From the NCBI GenBank assembly GCA_945861065.1, contig CAMASI010000001.1, forward strand, positions 62,001 through 126,000: a stretch of DNA of 64,000 nt. The letters run 5' to 3'. This stretch comes from Klebsiella pneumoniae (lineage in GTDB: Bacteria; Myxococcota_A; UBA796; GCA-2862545). The notes under the pieces are model-generated. The model ran no database searches. It worked only from the letters and a program-made list of their open reading frames with translations, and had not been told where the DNA came from. The translations under genes and the position numbers were made by a program. Below are positions 1 to 7,314 of this stretch, in pieces; the stretch's first letter is position 1; the number at the start of each line of letters is the position of its first letter.

Positions 1-415
1 AAAGCCCCTGGGCGGCAGATCGGCTGCGCTGGATTTGGTGCTCCAACGCCATGCGCGCGGGCTCATCCCCAGTCAGGTCCAGGAATGACGGGACATCGAT
101 GCGCACGGGCCCTCGAAAGACGGCCCAATCGTCGGTTCGGTACACGACCGGAGGACTGATCACGCCGACGCGGCCCCAGCCCCAGCCCCACGACGTGACG
201 GTGCCGGGCGTAGAATAAAACTCGGAGACATTCCGGATCGACAACGCCATCGACTGGTATTGTTCGTCGGCCCAGTCGTTCCTCGACGGCGCGCCCTCAG
301 GGCTTGGCGGCGGCGCTGAATCCAGCGGAATGGCCAACGGACGGTCAGAGGTCTCACGACCGTCCTCCGCGGCCTCTTGGGCAAAGCTCAACGCAGCTAA
401 GAGCAGGAGGGTCAT
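1..415 (-). CDS. Secreted protein of unknown function (3' end outside window)
   Basis: I read an open frame on the minus strand from an ATG at 415 to the window edge, so the C-terminus is missing. The first residues (MTLLLLAALSFAQ) form a very short uncharged Sec-type signal that probably ends at FAQ, followed by a Pro/Glu-rich linker and then a folded-looking part with a Gly-Trp run around residue 75. I do not recognise a family. It starts 8 bases after the hexokinase stop codon, so it is probably the third gene of the leftward kinase/hexokinase operon. The signal peptide implies export to the periplasm or beyond, unlike its two cytosolic neighbours. Confidence 0.6.
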   Translation of the reverse strand, partial: MTLLLLAALSFAQEAAEDGRETSDRPLAIPLDSAPPPSPEGAPSRNDWADEQYQSMALSIRNVSEFYSTPGTVTSWGWGWGRVGVISPPVVYRTDDWAVFRGPVRIDVPSFLDLTGDEPARMALEHQIQRSRSAAQGL

Positions 416-423
416 GCCAAGCG

Positions 424-1533
424 CTAACCTGCCCCTGGTCGGTCCGACACAGCGGCGAGCGCCGCGCCCAGCGCGTTGGCATCGGGAATTGGTGTCAGAA
501 CCTCGACAGTTGTGCCGAGCGACCGCAGCGACCGCTGAAAGCGCATCCGCCACGACACGTTGCAAAACAGGCTCCCTTCGCCCACGAGCCTGACCGGTTT
601 GTCTACGTGCTTCGAGGCCCCAGCCACCGCAGCCGCCACCAAATCCGCAGACCGCCCAACAACCGCGTCCGCAAGCGTGTCGCCTTGGTCCGCCGCTTCT
701 ACGACGTCGCCCGCATGCGCCACCGAACGGGTACCACCGGCACCCACGTACAGCTCCGCCATCGTGTACCCCGCCACCGCTTTCTCAATTCGCTGGAAAC
801 CAGGCCGATCGGCCGCGTCAATCGCCGCGTCGACCTCCGTCAACGGCCCAGGATCAAAGGCCCCACTTTCGAGGTTCACCACATGCCGGACCGAGCGCGC
901 CGAATGGAGCTTTCCGATCCGTCGTTCCGGAACAGCGATGGCGATGTTGTGCCCCGTTCCGACGACGAGTCCGATCCAGCCGGACAGGCCCGGCCGGACC
1001 GTCGCACCGGCGAGCAAGGCGGCGACGGTGTCGTTGAGCACTCGGATGGGCCGGTCACCCACCAGACGGGCAAGTGCTTCACCCACCAATCCGAGCTCGC
1101 CCACGACAGGAAACGACTTCGTCCAGGCGATGTGCTTCGCGTCACCGGAAGGGGTCGCTTCGGCCGGGAAGGACCATACCCAACCGATTGGCAGGTCACC
1201 CGGTGCGTTCAGCTCGCGAATCAGCGAGGCATGCACGCCTAGGAACGAATCGATCGGCAACGGACCCGGTCGTGGCACCCGCCAAGGCTCCGAGCGGGCG
1301 ACCACGCCCCGGTGAAGGTCCACCCACAAGGCGCGGACCCAGGTCCCGCCGGTATCGAGCACAATTGCTTGGCCGCCAACAACGCCGTCGGGCACAAACT
1401 GCCAGGAAGGGAGGCAGCGCACCGCGCCAGGAGATTCTGCGGGCGTGGCGAGCAGGCCCCGTCGGACGTGTTCCGTCAGCGAATCGCGAACCTGCACCAG
1501 GCGGGACGTCTGGAGCGTGAACGGCTCTTTCAC
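424..1533 (-). CDS. Hexokinase family sugar kinase (eukaryotic type)
   Basis: Predicted to phosphorylate a hexose with ATP in the cytosol, the entry step of glycolysis. The 369-residue frame carries the eukaryotic hexokinase signatures in order: the phosphate-1 loop LDTGGTWVRAL (about residues 57-67), a WSFP...WTK sugar-binding segment, LNDTVAALLAG with the catalytic Asp, GTGHN, and NLESGAF matching the NTEWGAF motif. It lacks the CXCGXXGC zinc motif of ROK glucokinases. At 369 residues it is shorter than yeast or animal single-domain enzymes (about 450-490). The ATG overlaps the stop of the upstream protein kinase by four bases (ATGA), so the two are translationally coupled. Family assignment is firm; sugar preference is not visible. 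Confidence 0.88.
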   Translation of the reverse strand: MKEPFTLQTSRLVQVRDSLTEHVRRGLLATPAESPGAVRCLPSWQFVPDGVVGGQAIVLDTGGTWVRALWVDLHRGVVARSEPWRVPRPGPLPIDSFLGVHASLIRELNAPGDLPIGWVWSFPAEATPSGDAKHIAWTKSFPVVGELGLVGEALARLVGDRPIRVLNDTVAALLAGATVRPGLSGWIGLVVGTGHNIAIAVPERRIGKLHSARSVRHVVNLESGAFDPGPLTEVDAAIDAADRPGFQRIEKAVAGYTMAELYVGAGGTRSVAHAGDVVEAADQGDTLADAVVGRSADLVAAAVAGASKHVDKPVRLVGEGSLFCNVSWRMRFQRSLRSLGTTVEVLTPIPDANALGAALAAVSDRPGAG

Positions 1534-2447
1534 CGCAGGCCGTGCAACGTGGACGCGTCTGCCAAGACGTCTTCATCGAAGGTCGCCATGCGCTCATCCG
1601 GCGTAGGCGAGGCAGTGTCAATCGAGCTCCACGCCTCCGCCACCGCTTCCGCCATCGCCCGCGCCGAGGGGTAGCGGTCCGCGGCCCGGTGCGCGGTCGA
1701 ACGGCGAACGACTGGGCGCACCGCCGGCGGCAACCGTTCGAGCACCGAGGGGTCGAGGCTAGCCATGGCCAAGTCGAAGGGCCGGCCGCCGGTCATCAGG
1801 ATGTACAAGGTGGCACCGAGGCCGTAAATGTCCGCCGGCGTGCCCGCGCGACGGGGGTCCAAGCGCTGTTCCGGCGCCATGTACGCGAGCGTGCCCAGCG
1901 TATCGCCAGTGCCTGTGATTCGAGGGCCCGCGTCTTGTGCCAACACCCGCGCGATCCCGAAGTCGGACAGCTTGATGTGCAGGTCGCCGTCCAGAAGCAT
2001 GTTGTGGGGCTTGATGTCCCGATGAACAACCCCACGTCCATGCGCATATTCGAGCCCCGCGAGGGCTTCGAACACGTACCGCAAGGACTCATCACTCGGC
2101 CGAGGTCCCACCCTTCGCAGGTGAGCGGACAGGCTCCCGCGCTCGGCCAGTTCCATGACGAAGTAGCTCCAGCCGTCCTCATCGCCCATGGAAACGATCG
2201 GAACGATGTTGGGGTGATGAAGCTGCGACATGGTCGCGGCCTCCTGCTGAAAGCGCTGGCAGGCCTTCGTGCTTCGCGCGGCGACAGGCAACAACACCTT
2301 GATCGCTCGGTCACAACGGTCTTCGCGGTCCACAGCGCGCCACACCGAAGCCATGCCACCGGACCCCAACATGTCCAACAATTCGAATCGCCCGGCCCCA
2401 AGGTGACTCGGATGCGGGACGGAACCAGTAGCGAAATCTGAGGACAT
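1530..2447 (-). CDS. Hanks-type serine/threonine protein kinase
   Basis: Cytosolic protein kinase of 305 residues. Visible landmarks are the glycine loop GSGGMASV (28-35), the ATP lysine in AIK (50), HRDIKPHN (142-149), DFG (162-164) and APE (191-193). All catalytic residues are present, so it should be active. There is no membrane segment or PASTA/sensor domain after the kinase fold, only a short acidic tail. The ATG at 2447 was chosen because the family domain begins about 20 residues later; the frame stays open far upstream only because it runs antisense to pntA. It is the first gene of the operon, coupled to the hexokinase by ATGA, which makes the sugar kinase or its pathway a candidate target (inference). 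Confidence 0.9.
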   Translation of the reverse strand: MSSDFATGSVPHPSHLGAGRFELLDMLGSGGMASVWRAVDREDRCDRAIKVLLPVAARSTKACQRFQQEAATMSQLHHPNIVPIVSMGDEDGWSYFVMELAERGSLSAHLRRVGPRPSDESLRYVFEALAGLEYAHGRGVVHRDIKPHNMLLDGDLHIKLSDFGIARVLAQDAGPRITGTGDTLGTLAYMAPEQRLDPRRAGTPADIYGLGATLYILMTGGRPFDLAMASLDPSVLERLPPAVRPVVRRSTAHRAADRYPSARAMAEAVAEAWSSIDTASPTPDERMATFDEDVLADASTLHGLR

Positions 2448-2546
2448 GCAAGGTCTTAGTCTGGGGTCGCCGAAGTGTCCCTGCAAGTGCGTTCGGACAA
2501 TGCAATCGCGCCCCCGTGCGATACACGGCCGCGCCGCGGAGGGGAC

Positions 2547-3665
2547 GTGAGAATCGGTGTGCCGCGTGAGACAGCGCCACGGGAGAACCGGGTCGCTGCC
2601 ACGCCCGAAACTGTCGGGAAGATGAAGGGTTGGGGCACGATTGTCGTGGAGACCGGCGCTGGACGGGCTGCGGACATGAGCGACGAAGCCTACGTGGCGG
2701 CTGGCGCCACAATCGGTGACCCGTGGGACTGCGACCTTGTCCTGACCGTCGCTCCGCCAACGCTGGAGACTGCGAGCAAGTTGGCGAAGGGCGCTACGCT
2801 GGTCGGACATGCCGATCCCGAAGATCGGCCAGACGTGGTCGCCGCCTTGTGTGCCGGTGGCAACAATTGGGTTGCCGTCGAACACGTTCCGCGAATCGCT
2901 CGCGCGCAGAAAATGGACGTGCTGTCGGCGACCGCCAATCTGGCGGGCTACCGCGCCGTTTTGGAAGCGACCCACGTTTTCACGCGGTTCATGCCGATGT
3001 TGATGACAGCGGCGGGAACCATCACGCCGGCCCAAGTGCTGGTCGTCGGCGCGGGCGTCGCTGGCCTGTCCGCCATCGCAACCGCAAAGCGCTTGGGTGC
3101 GGTCGTCCGGGCTTTTGACACGCGGTCCGCGGTACGGGAGCAGGTCAAATCGCTCGGCGCAAAGTTCGTCGAAGTCGAACTCGGCGGAGACGCAGAAGAC
3201 AAGTCTGGCTACGCAAAAGCGCTGAACGCAGACAACGAATCCCGGGTGAAAGAAGCGCTGGACAAAGCCGCGCGTTCGTCCGACATCATCATCACGACGG
3301 CGCTGGTCGGGGGTCGATTTGCGCCCCGACTCATCGAAGCGTCCACGGTGGCGGGGATGAAGCCCGGCAGCGTCATCGTGGACCTCGCCGCGTCGCGCGG
3401 AGGCAACTGCGCGCTCACCGTCGCCGACCAGCATGTCATCACCGACAACGGCGTTCACGTGCTCGGCTACACGGACCTCCCGTCGCGCATGGCGACCGAC
3501 GCAAGCCGCCTGTACAGTCGCGCCATTCGCGAACTTGTCGGCCTGTTGCGCGGCAAATCGGAGTCCGACCTCGATCTCGATTCCGATGACGAAATTGTCC
3601 GTGGCGCGCTTCTGCTCCGCGCGGGCAAACCCATCCATCCAGCCGTCGGAGGCACTCGTGGCTGA
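2547..3665 (+). CDS. pntAA: NAD(P) transhydrogenase alpha subunit, NAD-binding part
   Basis: Soluble NAD(H)-binding domain I of proton-translocating transhydrogenase, which couples hydride transfer between NADH and NADP+ to proton flow. The protein starts VRIGVPRE at a GTG. I chose 2547 because GGAGGGG sits just upstream (2538-2544) and because the family begins here; an in-frame start at 2475 would add about 24 non-homologous residues. The Rossmann motif VVGAGVAGL and the following FDTR are clear. The gene is split from its membrane part, as in many bacteria with a three-subunit enzyme. Its stop overlaps the start of the next gene by eight bases, and the order pntAA-pntAB-pntB is standard. 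Confidence 0.95.
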   Translation: MRIGVPRETAPRENRVAATPETVGKMKGWGTIVVETGAGRAADMSDEAYVAAGATIGDPWDCDLVLTVAPPTLETASKLAKGATLVGHADPEDRPDVVAALCAGGNNWVAVEHVPRIARAQKMDVLSATANLAGYRAVLEATHVFTRFMPMLMTAAGTITPAQVLVVGAGVAGLSAIATAKRLGAVVRAFDTRSAVREQVKSLGAKFVEVELGGDAEDKSGYAKALNADNESRVKEALDKAARSSDIIITTALVGGRFAPRLIEASTVAGMKPGSVIVDLAASRGGNCALTVADQHVITDNGVHVLGYTDLPSRMATDASRLYSRAIRELVGLLRGKSESDLDLDSDDEIVRGALLLRAGKPIHPAVGGTRG

Positions 3666-3942
3666 GTTTATCAATCACCTGACTGTGTTCGTCCTGGCCT
3701 GCTTCGTAGGCTGGTCCGTCGTATGGAGCGTCACACCGGCGCTGCACACGCCACTGATGAGCGCAACCAACGCCATCTCGGGCATCATCGCGGTCGGCGC
3801 CATCGTCGCGGCAGCGGCACAATCCGAGCAACCCATCAGCGCGCCCATTGCACTGGCTGCGTTGTTCCTCGCCATGATCAACGTCGTTGGCGGCTTCCTC
3901 GTCACCCAGCGCATGCTCGCCATGTTCAAGAAGAAGGGCTGA
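3658..3942 (+). CDS. pntAB: NAD(P) transhydrogenase alpha subunit, membrane part
   Basis: Small membrane subunit of 94 residues that forms part of the proton channel domain II. It begins MAEFINHL at a GTG (3658) with a CGGAGG ribosome site a few bases upstream, overlapping the end of pntAA. Three hydrophobic helices are visible, followed by the family ending LVTQRMLAMFKKKG. Length and sequence are typical of the stand-alone alpha-2 subunit. Translation of pntAA, pntAB and pntB must be coupled: the genes overlap or are separated by two bases. Confidence 0.93.
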   Translation: MAEFINHLTVFVLACFVGWSVVWSVTPALHTPLMSATNAISGIIAVGAIVAAAAQSEQPISAPIALAALFLAMINVVGGFLVTQRMLAMFKKKG

Positions 3943-3944
3943 CC

Positions 3945-5351
3945 GTGGACCCGTCGATCATCTCTCTCGCTTACGTCGTGGCAGGCGTGCTTTTCATCCT
4001 CTGCTTGGCCGGGCTCTCCGACCAACGGACCGCCCAAAACGGAAACCGCCTCGGCATGATCGGCATGGTCATTGCGTTGGCAGCGACCATCGCTCAGCCG
4101 AGCGTGCTTGCAAACCCGACGGTGCTGGTCGCCGTGTTGGCCACCGCTGCAGCGGGCGGCGCCATTGGAACTGTGCTCGCGGTCCGTGTCGAAATGACCG
4201 CCATGCCAGAACTGGTTGCGCTGCTCCACAGTTTTGTCGGGCTCTCCGCTGTAGGCGTCGGCGTCGCTACCGCACTCGGAGCCCACGTGGACGGTGTCGA
4301 AGGCATCGTTCACCGCGGCGAAATTGGCATCGACATCGCGATTGGCGCCATCACCTTCACAGGCTCGGTCGTCGCCTTCCTCAAGCTGCGCGGAACGATG
4401 TCCGGCGCTGCACTTCGAATTCCGGCGCGCCATTTGGTCACGGGCGGCCTCGGTGCCGCGATTGTGGCCGGAATCGGCCTGTACGGCGCGACTGGAGGCT
4501 CGGTAGGCCTCGCGATTGCCACCGGCGTCGCATTGGTCCTGGGCGTGTTGTTGATCCACGCGATCGGCGGCGCGGACATGCCGGTCGCGGTGTCGTTGCT
4601 CAACAGCTACTCTGGGTGGACCGCCTCCGCAGCGGGCTTTGTGCTGCAGAACGACCTGCTCATCATCACCGGCGCGCTTGTGGGTTCGTCAGGCGCAATC
4701 CTGTCCACGATCATGTGTCGTGCCATGAATCGGTCGATTTTCAACGTCGTGTTCGGCGACTTCGGCGTCACCGCGGCCACCGCAAGCGCCGTGGACCCGG
4801 CCCTCGCCGCGGCCGTTGCCCGTGGCGTCAACGTGGCCACGATCGACGAAGCTGCCGAGATTCTCAAAGGCAGCTCCAGCGTCATCATCGTACCCGGCTA
4901 CGGCATGGCCGTCGCACAGGCGCAGAACGCCGTGCGAGACTTGGCGACGATGCTGGAAGAAGCTGGCGCCACCGTTCGTTACGCCATTCACCCGGTCGCA
5001 GGCCGCTTGCCGGGCCATATGAACGTGTTGCTCGCCGAAGCCAACGTGCCGTACGATCAGGTCCATGAGATGGACGACATCAACGCTGACTTCGGCTCTA
5101 CGGACGCAGTCTTGGTGCTCGGTGCCAACGACATCGTCAACCCGGCCGCGCTGGAAGACCCTTCGAGTCCACTGTACGGAATGCCGACCCTGGAGGTACA
5201 CAAAGCTCGCAGCGTGCTCGTCGTCAAACGATCGATGGCCGCGGGGTATTCGGGCGTGGACAACCCGCTTTATTACAAGCAGAACACGCTCATGGTCTTC
5301 GGCGACGCCAAGAAGGTCGTGGACCGAATGGTCAAGGCGTTGGAGCAGTAA
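3945..5351 (+). CDS. pntB: NAD(P) transhydrogenase beta subunit
   Basis: Beta subunit carrying the remaining membrane helices and the NADP(H)-binding domain III, 468 residues. The GTG at 3945 lies two bases after the pntAB stop. The N-terminal half is hydrophobic, with the conserved AMPELVALLHSFVGL segment. The C-terminal half has the NADP motif GYGMAVAQAQ, then HPVAGRLPGHMNVLLAEA and GANDIVNPAA. All expected motifs are intact, so with the two preceding genes a complete enzyme is encoded. The 3' end overlaps the convergent PurF-like gene by 20 bases. Confidence 0.95.
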   Translation: MDPSIISLAYVVAGVLFILCLAGLSDQRTAQNGNRLGMIGMVIALAATIAQPSVLANPTVLVAVLATAAAGGAIGTVLAVRVEMTAMPELVALLHSFVGLSAVGVGVATALGAHVDGVEGIVHRGEIGIDIAIGAITFTGSVVAFLKLRGTMSGAALRIPARHLVTGGLGAAIVAGIGLYGATGGSVGLAIATGVALVLGVLLIHAIGGADMPVAVSLLNSYSGWTASAAGFVLQNDLLIITGALVGSSGAILSTIMCRAMNRSIFNVVFGDFGVTAATASAVDPALAAAVARGVNVATIDEAAEILKGSSSVIIVPGYGMAVAQAQNAVRDLATMLEEAGATVRYAIHPVAGRLPGHMNVLLAEANVPYDQVHEMDDINADFGSTDAVLVLGANDIVNPAALEDPSSPLYGMPTLEVHKARSVLVVKRSMAAGYSGVDNPLYYKQNTLMVFGDAKKVVDRMVKALEQ

Positions 5352-6534
5352 ACAACGGCAGTTGGTCCGCGGCTTCGTCCGAGACCGGCCAACGCCCGAC
5401 CATACAGCCCTGGCAGCCTGACGCGGGCGCGTTCCCCATTCCGACGGACGCCACGCCCAACCAGTGCGCAACGCGGTCCGGCCCTACAGCCTCCGACAAG
5501 CGCAAGCCTTCGACGTCGACACCGTACCGGCAGTTGCCGACCACGGCAGGGAAACCCACGCGCAAATGCACAGCCGCAGCGCCGGATTCATGCAGCGCTG
5601 TGACCCACCGGCGCGCCGAGGTTGCCGACGGCAAGTAGGCAAGAACCAGCACGACCCGACGCCCCCGAACCGCCGCAGAGGCCACTGCGTACCCATTCGG
5701 CGTCAGCAACAGGCCACCGCCCAGGGGGAGTTTCGATTGACGTGCGAAGCCTGAAGCCACGGCACCTTCGCCCAGGCCCAACACAAGATCGGCGTCCGGA
5801 CACGGCGATGACGCTGCCAATCCCGCGCCGAGTGCCTCCCGCGCCTCCCACGCGCCTTCTTCAGTCGGCGCCACCAACACCTCCGCCTCAATCGTGCAGG
5901 CGTGCACCTCGCGCTTCGGGAAGGGCTGGATTTCGCGTGGCCCTCGGCCGTCGAACACCAACAACGAACCCGGGCCCACCTCGCGGACGGTTCGCACGCC
6001 GAGTTCGATGAGCGGACCCCGTTCCGAACAAGCCCACGCACCATCCAGGCGCTCGCCCAAGTACAGCGGCCGAATGCCACGGGGATCGCGGGCGACGACC
6101 ATGCGCTCCTCCCCACACACGGCCACGGCAAATCCCCCGTCGAGGTCGGTCAGCGCGTCCACCACACGGTTGACGAGTGTACGCTGCTTGGACCGAGCGA
6201 TCCGGTGCAACAACAGTTCCGCGTCCCCGTCCGAGCGCAGCAACGCACCTTCCGCGAGGAAAGTGTTCCGATGCCGGTCCCTGGCCACAAATCCGCCGGC
6301 CAGCGCAACACCTACGCCTCCGACCGCAGACCAACCTGCCGCAACACGATTGGCCCCTGTCGCACCTGCCGCAAAACGCCCTGTTCCGCCGACCTGCACA
6401 CCGGCGTCCGTTCCGACCCAGGAAGCCGACCCGCGATGCGCTAGCGCGGCGAGGCCATCCCGAATCAGGACGCCCGCCTCAGGTCCCGCGCCCGCAAGCA
6501 ACGCGCCGCCACGAGGCTCGTGCTCGGCAAACAT
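5332..6534 (-). CDS. PurF-like protein lacking both catalytic sites but keeping Fe-S cysteines
   Basis: Full-length (400-residue) homologue of glutamine amidophosphoribosyltransferase, shown by HRGSAS (33-38), ARDPRGIRP (148-156) and the overall order. The N-terminal catalytic Cys is absent: the protein begins Met-Phe-Ala, and an in-frame TAG (the purC stop) two codons upstream rules out a longer form. The RYST and NGN glutaminase motifs are gone. The PRPP loop, normally VVLVDDSIVRGTT, reads VVLVLAYLPSATS (294-306), losing both aspartates. In contrast C213, C335, C374 and C377 align with the four [4Fe-4S] ligands of Bacillus-type PurF (last pair CQGCMVGRWP against CLACFTGKYP). It lies three bases after purC. 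It cannot be a normal PurF; a structural or regulatory role is inference. Confidence 0.85.
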   Translation of the reverse strand: MFAEHEPRGGALLAGAGPEAGVLIRDGLAALAHRGSASWVGTDAGVQVGGTGRFAAGATGANRVAAGWSAVGGVGVALAGGFVARDRHRNTFLAEGALLRSDGDAELLLHRIARSKQRTLVNRVVDALTDLDGGFAVAVCGEERMVVARDPRGIRPLYLGERLDGAWACSERGPLIELGVRTVREVGPGSLLVFDGRGPREIQPFPKREVHACTIEAEVLVAPTEEGAWEAREALGAGLAASSPCPDADLVLGLGEGAVASGFARQSKLPLGGGLLLTPNGYAVASAAVRGRRVVLVLAYLPSATSARRWVTALHESGAAAVHLRVGFPAVVGNCRYGVDVEGLRLSEAVGPDRVAHWLGVASVGMGNAPASGCQGCMVGRWPVSDEAADQLPLFTAPTP

Positions 6535-6537
6535 CGC

Positions 6538-7236
6538 CTAGACGTCTCCGAACACCCGGGCGTGCAACGCCCGATACGTGTCCCCTAGGTCCGCCAACTC
6601 CCGGCGGAACACGTCCTTGTCGAACTTCCGCCGCGTACCGCGCTCCCACAAACGGCAGCCGTCTGGCGTGATTTCGTCCGCGAGCAACAACCGACCGTTG
6701 GCGCGACCGAACTCGTATTTGATGTCGACGAGGTCGATGTCGAACCCAGCCCAGAACTGCGTGAGCGCCACAGTCAGCGTCAACGCCGCCTCCTTCATGA
6801 AAGCAAGTTCCCACCTGTGGGCCCAACCGAGCAGGACGGGAACGTCATCCCCCATCAACGGGTCGTCGAGCGCATCGGACTTGTAGAACCACTCGACGAT
6901 GGGCTCACGCAGTGCCGTCCCCTCCGCCAATCCGTACCGTTTCGCAAATGAACCAGCGACCACGTTGCGGACCACAACTTCGACCGGCACAATTTCGACG
7001 CGGTGACAGAGATGGTCCGTGGGAGTGAGGACTCGAATGAGGTGCGACGCAATTCCGGCCGGCTCCGCTACTTCTCGAAACAGAAACGCGCTCATGCGCC
7101 CGTTCAGCGCACCCTTGCCCCCAACGCTCGCTTTCTTCACGCCGTTGAACGCTGTCGCGTCGTCCTTGAACCGCACAACGACCTGGCTCGGATCCGCCGT
7201 CGACCAAACCTGTTTCGCCTTTCCTTCGTACAACAT
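6538..7236 (-). CDS. purC: Phosphoribosylaminoimidazole-succinocarboxamide synthase
   Basis: Makes SAICAR from CAIR, aspartate and ATP in de novo purine synthesis. The 232-residue protein starts MLYEGKAKQV, the family N-terminus, and contains FKDDATAFNG, the RNVVAGSFAKRYG block, VDIKYEFGR and LADEITPD. The ATG at 7236 is preceded by GGAAG at a spacing of about seven; a GTG three codons upstream would leave no room for a ribosome site. The frame remains open upstream only as a shadow of the opposite-strand lipoprotein gene. It is followed after three bases by the PurF-like gene and so is presumably co-transcribed with it. Confidence 0.95.
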   Translation of the reverse strand: MLYEGKAKQVWSTADPSQVVVRFKDDATAFNGVKKASVGGKGALNGRMSAFLFREVAEPAGIASHLIRVLTPTDHLCHRVEIVPVEVVVRNVVAGSFAKRYGLAEGTALREPIVEWFYKSDALDDPLMGDDVPVLLGWAHRWELAFMKEAALTLTVALTQFWAGFDIDLVDIKYEFGRANGRLLLADEITPDGCRLWERGTRRKFDKDVFRRELADLGDTYRALHARVFGDV

Positions 7237-7314
7237 TTCATGCACTTCCAAGACCGACCCCGTGGCAAGCCACGCGGATAACCGGAACCCCGAGGCGGCG
7301 TTAGGCGCAGTTCT

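Noticed and set aside
2448-3674. Very long minus-strand extension of the protein kinase frame over pntAA
   Set aside because: It is antisense to a clear transhydrogenase gene, and the kinase domain starts right after the ATG at 2447.
5332-6534. Annotation as functional amidophosphoribosyltransferase
   Set aside because: Catalytic Cys and PRPP-binding aspartates are absent and no alternative start restores the Cys.
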